Positions 24,695 through 34,997 of a stretch of 64,000 nucleotides of DNA are shown here, in pieces; positions within the stretch are counted from its first letter, which is position 1, and each line of letters starts with the position of its first letter. The translations under genes and the position numbers were made by a program. Origin of the DNA: Cryptomeria japonica. Its lineage: Eukaryota > Streptophyta > Pinopsida > Cupressales > Cupressaceae. The stretch lies in NCBI RefSeq assembly GCF_030272615.1, contig NC_081412.1, forward strand, positions 141,869,247-141,933,246, given 5' to 3'. Below the pieces are notes generated by a model. That model saw only the letters and a list, made by a program, of their open reading frames with translations. It did no database searches and was not told the origin of the DNA.

Positions 24695-25816
24695 TGTTGG
24701 AATCAAGGAACACTGAGAGGGGGGGTAAATGAGTGTTCTGCAATTTTTCAACTTTGACAATATATTCATTAAACCACTTAATACATATGAAATAAATTAG
24801 AGTGCGGAAACACAAAGAAAAGATCAACAACACCATAACACCAAAAATTTTATGTGGAAACCTGGTTAAAGGAAAAACCACGATGGGATTATAACCCACA
24901 ATATTAATATACTCTACTAAAAGTATATAAATATTACATAAGGAGAATGTACATGCATTCAAGCACACTGCCTAGAGCTCACTGCTCAAATTACAAGAAA
25001 GGGATACAACCCAGAAGGCTCGCTGCCTTACAAATGTTTTTAAGAGATAACAATGGTTTGAACTATGAAATAGAATCAAATAATTCCTGGATATAGTTTC
25101 GGTTAAGCACAATACATATTCTTACTCTACTCTGCAATATTGCTCTGTTATGATTTTATGCAACATATCGAAGCACCAATCTTCACCATGCACACGTGAA
25201 ACTGTGCACAATCGCTCATACACATATCCCACACAATCATTAAATTATTGAAATGGTCAAATAAAACTGTCTTATATATCCACATCACCAATTTAGGTCA
25301 TCACCAAGTCGGCTTCAAGAGCACATCACAAATGATGAAACATGTACACAAGTCAACTTCAATCTGATTGAAAAATAAAAAAAAATTCCACACACTTCCC
25401 ACAAGTCATCTCATCAACCTATAACACCCAAACAACTACAAAAATGAATCCACAAGATCCGCAAACTAAATCATCACACGTTACCATTGAGAACCACTGT
25501 TCTAACCAAAACATGATTACCGGATCTTTTAAATTATACAAAACTTATAACCAGAGGCTATAAACCTAGAATAAGGTAAATTGCATATCCCCAATACATC
25601 TCTTGAATCCACAAAGAAAAATACTCAACCAAAATAATCCGCTAACCAAAATACTGTACACTCTATTAGATATATTGTTCATCTTCTCGAACCTTACCAG
25701 ACTCAAGGAATCTTTACTCAATCTTTTAGAATGATGAAACAGTGCGGATGACAATTCTAATACGAGTTGCTATCAGTGACAACATCACAACATACCTTCA
25801 ATGTCTCTTGCCAATA
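24695..25816 (-). repeat. 3' LTR (minus orientation) of the coiled-coil-ORF element
   Basis: The plus-strand sequence begins TGTTGGAATC at 24695 and ends GCCAATA at 25816, followed by the polypurine tract (read on minus). It has 'acactgcctagagctcac' at about 24965-24982 and 'tggaaacctggttaaag' near 24857, both conserved in the other LTRs. The LTR at 42298-43191 starts with the same 17 bases as this one (attggcaagagacattg) but in the opposite orientation. Confidence 0.6.
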
Positions 25817-25830
25817 ATCTCCCCCTTTGG
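25817..25830 (-). other. polypurine tract
   Basis: On the minus strand this reads CCAAAGGGGGAGAT directly before the LTR, the usual polypurine primer for plus-strand synthesis. An almost identical tract lies next to the Copia LTR at 36231. Confidence 0.6.
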
Positions 25831-26295
25831 CATTGATGGCAACACTTAGTGAAAAATGACCGTGTCAGATCAAAACCAAAATATATACACTGCAACAAAA
25901 ATGTAATCACCAAATTCCAAAGAATCAAAGAATTAAGAAAACCCCCCTTAGATCAACATTTTTCACTCCTATACACTACCCCTTTGAAATCAATGACAAA
26001 GGTAATATACCGAAAATCAAGAATTAAGGCCAAAAATGTTGTATAGTCTTCACAAAAACTTCAAAATATGTGCATACGAATTCTTCAAAGAGTCCAAATG
26101 ACTATCCCAACCCTTTTACGGATTCTCAAAAACTGTTATAAATCCACTTAAATGATAAGACTGCACTTCTGCGATCTTCAGATCATCTGGATCACCTATC
26201 TTGAGAGAACTCTAAGCATCTTGAAGAGCATTCATCATTACATCCAACTTAGGGACAATATGACTCCTAAGTTCTCCAACTCTGTCAATTGTCCT

Positions 26296-26611
26296 TTATC
26301 GATCATAGCTCATACTCTGAATCTTCTCAAGAAAATAAATTACCCAATTTTCATGTTGGATTAAAGAATTTGATAATGGATCAACTGAATTAGATAAGCT
26401 TTCTAACTGATCCTTGTACTCCTGAGACTTATTCTCAATATCCATAGTGAACTTGTTTAGGGATAAGCATGATTTATACAAGTTTCCACCTATGGTTATT
26501 GCTTCCTGCATTCTTTTCACATAATTACTCAATGTCGGTCTATCATTTGATATCATTTTCTTTAAGGTGTGAAGCCTTTTATCTTTAAATTCATTCCTAA
26601 CCTTAACCTCT
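26296..26611 (-). pseudogene. C-terminal part of coiled-coil-rich ORF, cut by Gypsy insertion
   Basis: The minus-strand frame is Lys/Glu/Leu-rich with heptad-like spacing and no catalytic motif. It ends at about 26296. At 26611 it is interrupted by the young Gypsy element. The frame continues beyond that element at 34564 when one copy of the 5-bp duplication is counted, so these are parts of one gene. Downstream lie non-coding sequence and the polypurine tract at 25817. The product is unknown; coiled-coil proteins of this kind recur in the window in non-autonomous-looking elements. Confidence 0.55.
26607..26611 (+). other. target site duplication, left copy
   Basis: CCTCT, identical to 34559-34563 on the other side of the Gypsy element. 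Five bases is the normal size for Ty3/Gypsy integration. Confidence 0.85.
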
Positions 26612-26783
26612 TGTAGCATCCTAAAATTGCGACACTTGCAATTTCGACTGCATTTCGGTCTTCACGATGGCGACGCAACACGCAACCTGAATGGAGACCC
26701 CAAAACTCGCTCACGACACTGAAAACTGCATTTTTCAAGCACCATTGGCCTGAACCTCCTTGCACCCCGCTGTCCCGGAGGTG

Positions 26784-26912
26784 GGACCAGAGCGCCCAGC
26801 GCCCTGGTCCCTCAGGACCAGGGTGCCTAGCGCCCTGGTCCCTCAGGACCAGGGTGCCCAGCGCCCTGGTCCTCCAGGACCATGGCGCCCAGCGCCCTGG
26901 TCCCTGGGTCCT
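26784..26912 (+). repeat. palindromic GC-rich tandem array in LTR (4 units)
   Basis: Units of about 31 bases of the form GGACCAGGGCGCCCAGCGCC followed by CTGGTCC. Each is nearly a perfect inverted repeat (GGACCAGGGCGC against GCGCCCTGGTCC) able to form a hairpin. It lies about 120-240 bases upstream of the TATA box. The right LTR holds five units. The GC content contrasts sharply with its surroundings. Confidence 0.8.
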
Positions 26913-27026
26913 ATTTTGGGCCCGGTTTCCTAAGTGATATCGGGTCTTTTTGATTGCAATTTGGAAATATACTTCCCTGGTCGGCCTAAGGTCGGGAAAA
27001 TCAGTCTATCAGCCCTAATTGACAAG

Positions 27027-27034
27027 TATATAAA
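27027..27034 (+). promoter_or_regulatory. TATA box of LTR promoter
   Basis: TATATAAAC in both LTRs (also near 33699), at a distance from the LTR start typical of U3. The context is the same in both copies. Confidence 0.6.
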
Positions 27035-27086
27035 CTACATTTTCCTCTTTCATTCGACATGATGGAAAAGGCGTGGAAACTATACT

Positions 27087-27127
27087 CAAGCATTCAAGCA
27101 TTCAAGCATTCAAGCATTCAAGCATTC
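27087..27127 (+). repeat. CATTCAAG microsatellite in LTR
   Basis: About five tandem CATTCAAG units. The right LTR has about three at 33758-33782. The difference in unit number shows slippage since insertion. Confidence 0.85.
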
Positions 27128-27905
27128 CTTCTAAGTCTCCATTCAAGGCTAAGTGTTGCATTCAAGACAAGGATTCAACCATTGAAGAGGAGATCACATA
27201 ATACATGCTACAACATACAACATACAACATCTAAACCTTTGCACATAAGGATACAAACATCCTTAGAACAAGGTATTAGTACTTGTTTTACATTACAGTC
27301 ATTTACATTTACAGCTCTTGCTCATTTCTTGGTTAATTCAAAAACCGGGGTTTGACCTAAAGGCAAACCCCTAATCCCTAACCCCCCAATCGTCTTCGCT
27401 TTTCTATGTGTAGGTTGCAGGTACGCGGTTGAAATTGAAGATCTGGAATCCTTGTGCAGAGACGAACAGATCCCCCTTCGTTTCGCGGATTTTTCGGAGG
27501 ACCGTGGCGCCGGGCGCCATCGTCCCGACAACTTTTGCTCAAATTTGCAGGACAGCGCCGTATCGACATTTTACTGCTAATTCCAGGTCCGCAGCTTCAT
27601 CCTATAACCCGAACTCAGTTTATAAGCGAATCTTTATGACTTTCTATGCATTCTTAGCTTAATTTCCTTAATCAACATTCTTTACAAAAGAGGGTAGCTT
27701 TGCTTTCCAAACCCTTGAAATTCATCTAGCATCCAATCTTACCTTGTGTGGGATTGGATCTTATGAGTTTCAACCCCTCTTTTGAATGTAAAGTCTTCCC
27801 CCTAAGTGAAAACCCATCGAATCCTAGCGAACCTCCCTTCTCTCTCCTTGGAGTTAGAAGAGGGGAGACCAACTAGGGTTCGACCGTGATTTTCCGCTTT
27901 ACATT

Positions 27906-27923
27906 TTGGTGAACCCGACGTGA
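27906..27923 (+). other. primer binding site of the young Gypsy element
   Basis: TGGTGAACCCGACGTGAA starts two bases after the LTR end. The same TTTTGGTGAACCC follows another LTR end on the minus strand at 47834. I could not assign the tRNA. Confidence 0.65.
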
Positions 27924-29078
27924 ACATCCTTTCTGATTTTTCATGCTTAGATCTAAAAAAATTGATTACATTTCCATGTTTGATCTTTTGCAAAGTTTTA
28001 GAGGTGATTGCATTAAAACCCTAAAATTTCTTTTTAGTAATTAAACTTGCGAAATGTCTAAATGTTAATGCTTGTTTCAGATCTGTCCTTCTATTACAAA
28101 TTATCAATTCATATTTGTGCTTTAATTCTGAAAATTAAGTGGTTAAAAGTCAAAACCCTAATTTTTGAAACCCTCTTGATTCAACCTTTGTCCGACAATT
28201 TGACCGATCAAAGCATCTCCAAATCAGCTGTAACTTTGGATTCCGCAATAAAATCACAATATCTTTCATCCCTGAAAATTTGGAAAAAAGTTGCGAGGAC
28301 CGTGTTGCACTCCGAGCGCCATCGTCCCCGACATTTTTTCCAAAATTTCGGGAGCGAGATCTTGCTGTATTTTCCTGCTAAAATCCAGAATTTTGGCTGA
28401 TTTTGTCAATTATAACACTTTCAAAATTACAGTCAAAGTTGGTCTTGTGATTGCTTGGTCTAAGGCTCCTAATCATTTAAAAATTATCAAAACTGAAATT
28501 TTGTGTCAAAATTGTGTTCTTACTGTCTTAGATCTGAAAATTGTATTTGCAGTCATTCGAAATTTCAGTGCTTTATTCAAATATTTGCATTTTGTGACTT
28601 TTGAAATTAAGTACCTAATTACAACAACATTGATTTCCGCTTTCAAAATTGAATTTTGCGTGAAATTGAGTCAATTTTTAAATTTCAAAATTTGCATTGC
28701 TCTTGACATTCCCTCTAAAAATCATAAAATTCAAAATTTCAGTCTCCCTCTCTTTTTCAAAATTCAAATTTTGCATTTTTCGACAATCTTGATAGGGTTC
28801 AATTTTGAATTTGCAACTTTAATTTGGCCTATCTACAGATCGTAAAATCCCTCAATTTTTTTAGATTAGCTCTAAAATCATCATACCTTTCATCCCTGCA
28901 AATTTCGGAAAAAGTTGCAAGGACCGTGTTGCACTCCGAGCGCCATGGTCCCGAACATTTTTTCTGAAATTTCGGGAGACTGTTGTGATTGCATTTAACA
29001 GCTTAAATCTGGAAGATTGGCTGGTTTTACTGAAAATTGCTACCTCTAAAATCAAAATCTTCTCTCTCTCTCTAGTGC
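27924..29078 (+). other. untranslated leader with a duplicated 98-base module
   Basis: No protein family is recognised, although some frames are open. A module starting 'tttcatccctg' and containing GGACCGTGTTGCACTCCGAG occurs at about 28260-28357 and again at 28888-28980. A related GGACCGTGG...GCGCCATCGTCCCGA stretch lies in the LTR at 27498. The module shares the GGACC/GGTCC dyad with the LTR array. Confidence 0.6.
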
Positions 29079-32000
29079 ATGATTTTTACAACAATAAGCC
29101 CTACTTACACTATTCTCGTTAGACGAAGCCGTAGAATTAAGTCTTTCCGAGGTTTAACTACTGAGGAGATGGAACCTAATTTGAGTAGTCTTTTTAACGA
29201 GGACATGGGTAATTCCTCTAATCCTCCTAATGATGAAGAAGCTCCCCATGAAGTTTCTATTGAACAACTTTCCAAATTGGATAACCAATTTGACGATTTT
29301 CACCAATGGATGTCTCATGAGTATCCCGATAGTCAAGCTCTTCCTTTAATTGAGGGTCTAAAACGTATGCTTCAAAGTGATAAGAATGGAATTGATATTT
29401 TGCGTGGTATTTCACACATTGTGAATTCGAACGTGATGCCTATGAAGAGTTGTGCTGAATCTTTAGGTTATACACAACCTCCTACACAAGTCAATCATTC
29501 TATTCCTTTGACCACTTCTATTGCTAGTTTACCTACCTTTACATCAAACATCATGGCTACCTCTATACAAGACATTCCTCCTGTGATTACCAGTCATGGG
29601 GGCAATCCTCCTTCTTCAATTAACCCTATTCCTTCATTCAATCCGACTTCTTCATTCATTCCTTCAATAAGTGTTCCTATTACATCTTCACAAATGAACA
29701 TGACGGAAGGGGGCAATTCATTTAACCATTCCATTCCTCCTTGTAGTGTTCCTCCTATCCAATCATCCCCTATGGTTGACTATCATAGGGTCCCACCACC
29801 TTACTCTTTACCATCTTTCAATAACATCACACCTCCATCTCAATCTAACACACCTAATATGAACTCTTCGACTGAAGCTACCATTAATAATCTTGCACAA
29901 ACTGTCTCTTCTTTACAGCAACAAATTGCCTCTATGAATCAATCTAAGTTTAGTGTGCCCACATTTGATGTTGCGAGCCCACTTTCTCTTGACATTGTTC
30001 GAGCTATTCCTCCTAAGCATGTTGAAATCCCGCATTTGGAGCTTTATAATGGTAAAGGAGATCCTCTAACACATGTTAAGACTTTTCAAACAATATGTAC
30101 TGATTTTGCTTATGACCAAAGGTTGCTTGCAAAACTATTTACTAGAACATTAAGAGACAAAGCCCTACAATGGTATTGCTCATTGCCTTCTTATTCTATT
30201 ACTTCTTTCGAACAACTTGCAAATGCTTTCATTCAACAATTTCAAAACAACATAAGTCCTAAAGTTACTTTGATTGATTTAATGCATTGTAAACAAGGTG
30301 TTAAAGAAAAAGTGACTGATTTCATTGGTAGATATAAGCATTTGTATGCTCAAATTTCTTTTCCAGTGCCTGATAATGATATTCAAAGAATCTTTATTTC
30401 TAATTTGCAAAAAGATATTCGAGACAAACTCCTGTTTTCTGAGTTTACTTCTTTCCAACAGTTGTGCGCCACTCTTCACAATTATCAACTGACTGTGAGT
30501 CAAATGGAACAATCACATCCTATGGCTCTGAGTGATAAGGGTGATAGCAGTCAACAACCATTTGGGAAGATTAAACTGAATAGAGATTCCATCAAATTCA
30601 ATGAAAACATCATCAACAACAATGTGAATGCAGCATCAGGTGTGCCTCCTATTTCTAAATTTTTCAGAAAAGAAAGAAAGTATACTCCTTTGAATGAATC
30701 ATTGCATGATATTATGAATAAGTTATTGGGACAAAATGTGCTTACTCTTCCTCCTGTACGACAAATTGATCCTGCAAAGATTACTTCACCTTATTTTGAT
30801 CATAAAGCTTTTTGTCATTTTCATCGTCAGCCTGGTCATGATACTGAAAAATGCTTTTCTTTAAAGGGTAAAATTCAGGATTTAATTGATAATAATACTA
30901 TTTCTGTTTCTGGAGTAAATGATAAAGGCAACACATCTGTAGCTCCTCCTAACCAAAATCTTCAGATTTTTACTGATCCATTACCTTCGCATACTTCTCA
31001 TACTTCTAATGCAATTGAGGTTAATGATTCCTCTTTCTCATCTGATAGTCTTGTGTCTATGACTCCGAATGTGATTAACTTTGTAGAGCAGCAAGAAATC
31101 CCTAAAGAACCTTCCATCACATTTGATTCTAGTGAAACCATTAGAGCACCTGATGGTCCTTTATACATAGTTGCAAAAGTCAAGAATATGCCTTGCCGTG
31201 GAGTGCTTATTGATCCTTCCTGCATGGTTAATGTTATTACTAAAGAATTTCTTTTTACTTTGCAATTGAATCAAGTGATCTATGACAAAATAGATGTGAT
31301 TGTGAAATTATTTGATGCATTTTCTTCTCCTGCAATTGGTTCTATTACATTGCCTATTGAGGTCCATAACAAATCCCTTGATGTGAACTTTGCTATTATT
31401 CTTTCTTCCGAACAATTTCGTGTGAAGCTTGGCTATCCTTGGCTATCTTCCATGAAAGCTATTGCTTCCCCTACTCATAAGTGTTTGAAATTTCCCCATA
31501 ATGGTGAAGTTGTTACTGTCAATCATAGTCTCTTTAAACCAGCTGAAAGAACCTCTAGTGTTCCTATTGATTACTTTTGGCCTAAACAATTCCAATCTCT
31601 TCCTCCGCGAAGTGATCATCTTTTCAAATCTTATCAAAAGTGGAAAACAGATATGATCCTATCTCTAAGTGAACCTAGAGCACCTAAACTTGACATTCCT
31701 ATCATTCTTGAGAAGGAAATTCTTCCTTTGAAAGACAAAACTAATGTCTTTCCCCAAGAAGATTCCCAACCCGTCCCTATGGATGCGACTATGTCTATGC
31801 CTAATAAATCTTCTAAAAATAGACCTATACCTCCTCGTCATGATGGACTTGGTCTTCTTCCTAAACCAAAAACTCCTCCTTTATATGGAGCAGTTCCTCC
31901 TCCTGTCTTCTATAGAGAGAAGAGACCTTCTTCTTCTCCTATTATCCAGCCTAAGAGGCCACAACCTAAACACCCAAGTGCTAAGGATGAGAACATTCCT

Positions 32001-32483
32001 TCTCCTCTATCTTCTACACTTCCTACTAAGACTAGACGTAATCGTTCTGCATGGGAACGTCGACGAAAGCATCGTCTTAGGGCTCAAGCAGCCGCTTCTC
32101 ACAATTTACAATCTCCAAAAACACCTTCAACAAGCATTATGCCATTTTCCCCTCAGCTGGATATTGAGCCTAAATCTCCTAAACATAAGAGGCATGATGG
32201 TCTTGATCCTGTGCGAGTTAAAGATCCTATTTTTATAAATCTTGATGATGATATAGATGAAAATATTACGCCTCTTGCTTCTGATAGTGAATATGAACTT
32301 GTTGATGTTGATAACCATTTATCTAATGAATTTTCTAAAGCACTTATCCTAGCTCCTAGACAAGAACAATGTGGCTTGGAACATGAACATAGCCCTTGTT
32401 TGGATCTTGTGATAGCTCCATCTGTTGTGTTGGATGTTCCTCCTCTAGCGTGTTCCCTAGCTTCCCGAAACATTGATCAGTGA
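29079..32483 (+). CDS. gag-protease-like polyprotein, 1134 aa, no RT
   Basis: This is one uninterrupted frame from the ATG at 29079. After an N-terminal part rich in Pro, Ser and Asn come these regions. The capsid-like gag domain spans about residues 305-480, from HVEIPHLELYNGKGDP to the segment before MEQSHP. A knuckle with Cys579, His582, His587 and Cys592 keeps Cys-x2-His-x4-His-x4-Cys spacing (His instead of the second Cys). A retropepsin-like fold spans about 690-800. Its active site reads LIDPSCMVNVI (Asp712-Pro-Ser) where Asp-(Thr/Ser/Asn)-Gly is expected, so cleavage activity is doubtful. A proline-rich tail has a basic cluster TKTRRNRSAWERRRKHRLR (about 983-1001) and an acidic end. 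RT, RNase H and integrase are absent. It is likely a structural protein that packages element RNA. Selection on the frame is plausible, since it stays open over 3.4 kb while other frames in the window are broken, but a recent insertion would also explain that. Confidence 0.85.
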   Translation: MIFTTISPTYTILVRRSRRIKSFRGLTTEEMEPNLSSLFNEDMGNSSNPPNDEEAPHEVSIEQLSKLDNQFDDFHQWMSHEYPDSQALPLIEGLKRMLQSDKNGIDILRGISHIVNSNVMPMKSCAESLGYTQPPTQVNHSIPLTTSIASLPTFTSNIMATSIQDIPPVITSHGGNPPSSINPIPSFNPTSSFIPSISVPITSSQMNMTEGGNSFNHSIPPCSVPPIQSSPMVDYHRVPPPYSLPSFNNITPPSQSNTPNMNSSTEATINNLAQTVSSLQQQIASMNQSKFSVPTFDVASPLSLDIVRAIPPKHVEIPHLELYNGKGDPLTHVKTFQTICTDFAYDQRLLAKLFTRTLRDKALQWYCSLPSYSITSFEQLANAFIQQFQNNISPKVTLIDLMHCKQGVKEKVTDFIGRYKHLYAQISFPVPDNDIQRIFISNLQKDIRDKLLFSEFTSFQQLCATLHNYQLTVSQMEQSHPMALSDKGDSSQQPFGKIKLNRDSIKFNENIINNNVNAASGVPPISKFFRKERKYTPLNESLHDIMNKLLGQNVLTLPPVRQIDPAKITSPYFDHKAFCHFHRQPGHDTEKCFSLKGKIQDLIDNNTISVSGVNDKGNTSVAPPNQNLQIFTDPLPSHTSHTSNAIEVNDSSFSSDSLVSMTPNVINFVEQQEIPKEPSITFDSSETIRAPDGPLYIVAKVKNMPCRGVLIDPSCMVNVITKEFLFTLQLNQVIYDKIDVIVKLFDAFSSPAIGSITLPIEVHNKSLDVNFAIILSSEQFRVKLGYPWLSSMKAIASPTHKCLKFPHNGEVVTVNHSLFKPAERTSSVPIDYFWPKQFQSLPPRSDHLFKSYQKWKTDMILSLSEPRAPKLDIPIILEKEILPLKDKTNVFPQEDSQPVPMDATMSMPNKSSKNRPIPPRHDGLGLLPKPKTPPLYGAVPPPVFYREKRPSSSPIIQPKRPQPKHPSAKDENIPSPLSSTLPTKTRRNRSAWERRRKHRLRAQAAASHNLQSPKTPSTSIMPFSPQLDIEPKSPKHKRHDGLDPVRVKDPIFINLDDDIDENITPLASDSEYELVDVDNHLSNEFSKALILAPRQEQCGLEHEHSPCLDLVIAPSVVLDVPPLACSLASRNIDQ

Positions 32484-33236
32484 GATCGGGGGGTAGATGA
32501 CATGCTAGACTAGTTACATTAGCATAGCAGACTCTCTCCCCCTCTCTTTTGTTACTTCTTCTATATGTTATTCTCATTCTTCTATTTGTCATCCTTAGTG
32601 TTGTCTACTTGAGGATGATGCAAAGCATTGAGATCTCTCGATCTCTCTCATGTTGACTCAAAAGACACATGTGTTCCCTTCTTCTAGGTGACCTTCCTTG
32701 ATTGGGGAATGAAGAACAATTATGCATACATACATATGATATATATACATGACTTATCATACAGCATACTGACCCCAAGGAAAGCGAAGTCACCTCGTGC
32801 TTTGTGTTTTGTGTCTATTATCCTTGGGTTTATCTCACACTTGGGGGCTAAATCCTTGTGATAACGTGCTCCTTTCTTATTTCTTATGTGTATCACTACG
32901 TTAAAACAATCACCCCCATTGAGGCGTGTGCGATCGCTTTAACGTAGGGGGGCATACACCCTGTCTATCCTTTCAAAGATACTTGAAAATTTCTTGGCAA
33001 ACTTAGCTTTGTCTTGAAGATTTTTGGTATTTCTTTTACATGACTCATAGTGAGGGAACCTTACTACTGACAGTCATGGTTCTTCCTCGTGATCTTCCCT
33101 TTTACTTTGTCAATCGAAGTTGTAAGATCCTTAGTCCACTGGGGGCTTGGTGTATCTTGCTTCCTTGACGTGGTGAAAGTCTTTCAACGTTGTTTCCTTG
33201 TACTTTACCGGAAGTATGAGCATACATACTCCCGCT
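32484..33236 (+). other. 3' untranslated region of young Gypsy element
   Basis: No frame matches pol, and I see no remnant of RT or integrase. It contains GGGGG runs and ends at the polypurine tract. Confidence 0.6.
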
Positions 33237-33251
33237 AAAGTGGGGGCTAAA
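33237..33251 (+). other. polypurine tract of young Gypsy element
   Basis: AAAGTGGGGGCTAAA directly precedes the TGTAGC start of the right LTR. Confidence 0.75.
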
Positions 33252-34558
33252 TGTAGCATCCTAAAATTGCGACACTTGCAATTTCGACTGCATTTCGGTC
33301 TTCACGATGGCGATGCAACACGCAACCTGAATGGAGACCCCAAAACTCGCTCACGACACTGAAAACTGCTTTTTTCAAGCACCATTGGCCTGAACCTCCT
33401 TGCACCCCGCTGTCCCGGAGGTGGGACCAGAGCGCCCAGCGCCCTGGTCCCTTAGGACCAGGGCACCCAGCGCCCTGGTCCCTCAGGACCATGGCGCCCA
33501 ACGCCCTGGTCCTCCAGGACCATGGCGCCCAGTGCCCTGGTCCTCCAGGACCATGGCGCCCAGCGCCCTAGTCCCTGGGTCCTATTTTGGGCCCGGTTTC
33601 CTAAGTGATATCGGGTCTTTTTGATTGCAATTTGGAAATATAATTCCCTGGTCGGCCTAAGGTCGGGAAAATCAGTCTATCAGCCCTAATTGACAAGTAT
33701 ATAAACTACATTTTCCTCTTTCATTCGACATGATGGAAAAGGCGTGGAAACTATCCTCAAGCATTCAAGCATTCAAGCATTCCTTCTAAGTCTCCATTCA
33801 AGGCTAAGTGTTGCATTCAAGACAAGGATTCAACCATTGAAGAGGAGATCACATACTACATGCTACAACATACAACATACAACATCTAAACCTTTGCACA
33901 TAAGGATACAAACATCCTTAGAACAAGGTATTAGTACTTGTTTTACATTACAGTCATTTACATTTACAGCTCTTGCTCATTTCTTGGTTAATTCCAAAAC
34001 CGGGGTTTGACCTAAAGGCAAACCCCTAATCCCTAACCCCCCAATCATCTTCGCTTTTCTGTGTGTAGGTTGCAGGTACGCGGCTGAAATTGAAGATCTA
34101 GAATCCTTGTACAGAGATGAACAGATCCCCCTTCGTTTCGCGGATTTTTCGGAGGACCGTGGTGCCGGGCGCCATCGTCCCGACAACTTTTGCTCAAATT
34201 TGCAGGACAACGCCGTATCGACATTTTACTGCTAATTCCAGGTCTGCAGCTTCATCCTATAACCCGAACTCAGTTTATAAGCGAATCTTTATGACTTTCT
34301 ATGCATTCTTAGCTTAATTTCCTTAATCAACATTCTTTACAAAAGAGGGTAGCTTTGCTTTCCAAACCCTTGAAATTCATCTAGCATCCAATCTTACCTT
34401 GTGTGGGATTGGATCTTATGAGTTTCAACCCCTCTTTTGAATGTAAAGTCTTCCCCCTAAGTGAAAACCCATCGAATCCTAGCGAACCTCCCTTCTCTCT
34501 CCTTGGAGTTAGAAGAGGGGAGACCAACTAGGGTTCGACCGCGATTTTCCGCTTTACA
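33252..34558 (+). repeat. 3' LTR of young Gypsy element
   Basis: 1307 bases. Nearly the same as the left LTR, with five palindromic units at 33424-33583 instead of four and fewer CATTCAAG units. It ends GCTTTACA followed by the CCTCT duplication (34559-34563). Confidence 0.9.
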
Positions 34559-34563
34559 CCTCT

Positions 34564-34997
34564 ATAGATTTCTCAAAAGGTTCAAAATGATAATTAACAG
34601 AATCAATTAGAATTTTCAATTGTCTGGATCAAGTATCAGATGCATCCTTTTGGAATGAGGGCATTAACTTCTCCAAAGTATTGATTGTCTTGTTCATTAA
34701 CAAACTATATTCAGTGTGAGATTTAAGAAGGTCTTCACTGGCTTTGGCTTGAGAAAAAGATGCCAACTGAAGTTTCTGAATGAGGGATTGAGAAGAAAGA
34801 TTGATTGGTCCTTGTATAAACTTTGGGTCATCAATGATCGGCTTACCTTTCATAGTCTCAGTTCCAACTTCAACCTTGACCTTAGCCTTCTCCACATCCT
34901 CCTTTGCAACAAATTCCTTTTCAAGTGTTAGAGGGATCTCCACTTTATCTTCTTTATCAGCTTCACCCACACCCGCATCATTCTCTATTCTACTTTT
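34564..34997 (-). pseudogene. middle part of coiled-coil-rich ORF, between two insertions
   Basis: Minus-strand frame with Glu/Lys-rich segments and a Val/Glu repeat. It is continuous in sense with the fragment ending at 26611 when the Gypsy element is removed. It has a stop near 34629 in one frame. It is cut on the right by the Copia LTR at 34998. Confidence 0.5.

Larger units (their letters stand above)
26612..27903 (+). repeat. 5' LTR of young Gypsy element
   Basis: 1292 bases, TG...CA. It contains a GC-rich palindromic repeat array (26784-26912), a TATA box (27027-27034), CATTCAAG microsatellite units (27087-27127) and a T-rich 3' part. It is the promoter and polyadenylation source for the element. 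Confidence 0.9.
26612..34558 (+). mobile_element. young non-autonomous Ty3/Gypsy element with intact gag-protease-like ORF
   Basis: The two LTRs (26612-27903 and 33252-34558) start TGTAGCATCC and end GCTTTACA. They differ by about 15 substitutions by eye outside repeat tracts, mostly C/T or G/A changes. A CCTCT duplication flanks the element. A primer binding site follows the left LTR and a polypurine tract precedes the right LTR. The only long frame is 29079-32483, and no RT, RNase H or integrase is present in the 5.3-kb interior. It must have moved with enzymes supplied by another element. It is inserted in the minus-strand coiled-coil ORF. Confidence 0.9.

Noticed and set aside
27059-27355. 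Open frame across the LTR with the CATTCAAG repeats
   Set aside because: It spans an LTR promoter region and is changed by repeat number between the two LTRs; no family similarity.
28062-28845. Open frames in the leader of the young Gypsy element
   Set aside because: AT-rich low-complexity translation, no domain, and two overlapping frames; taken as leader.
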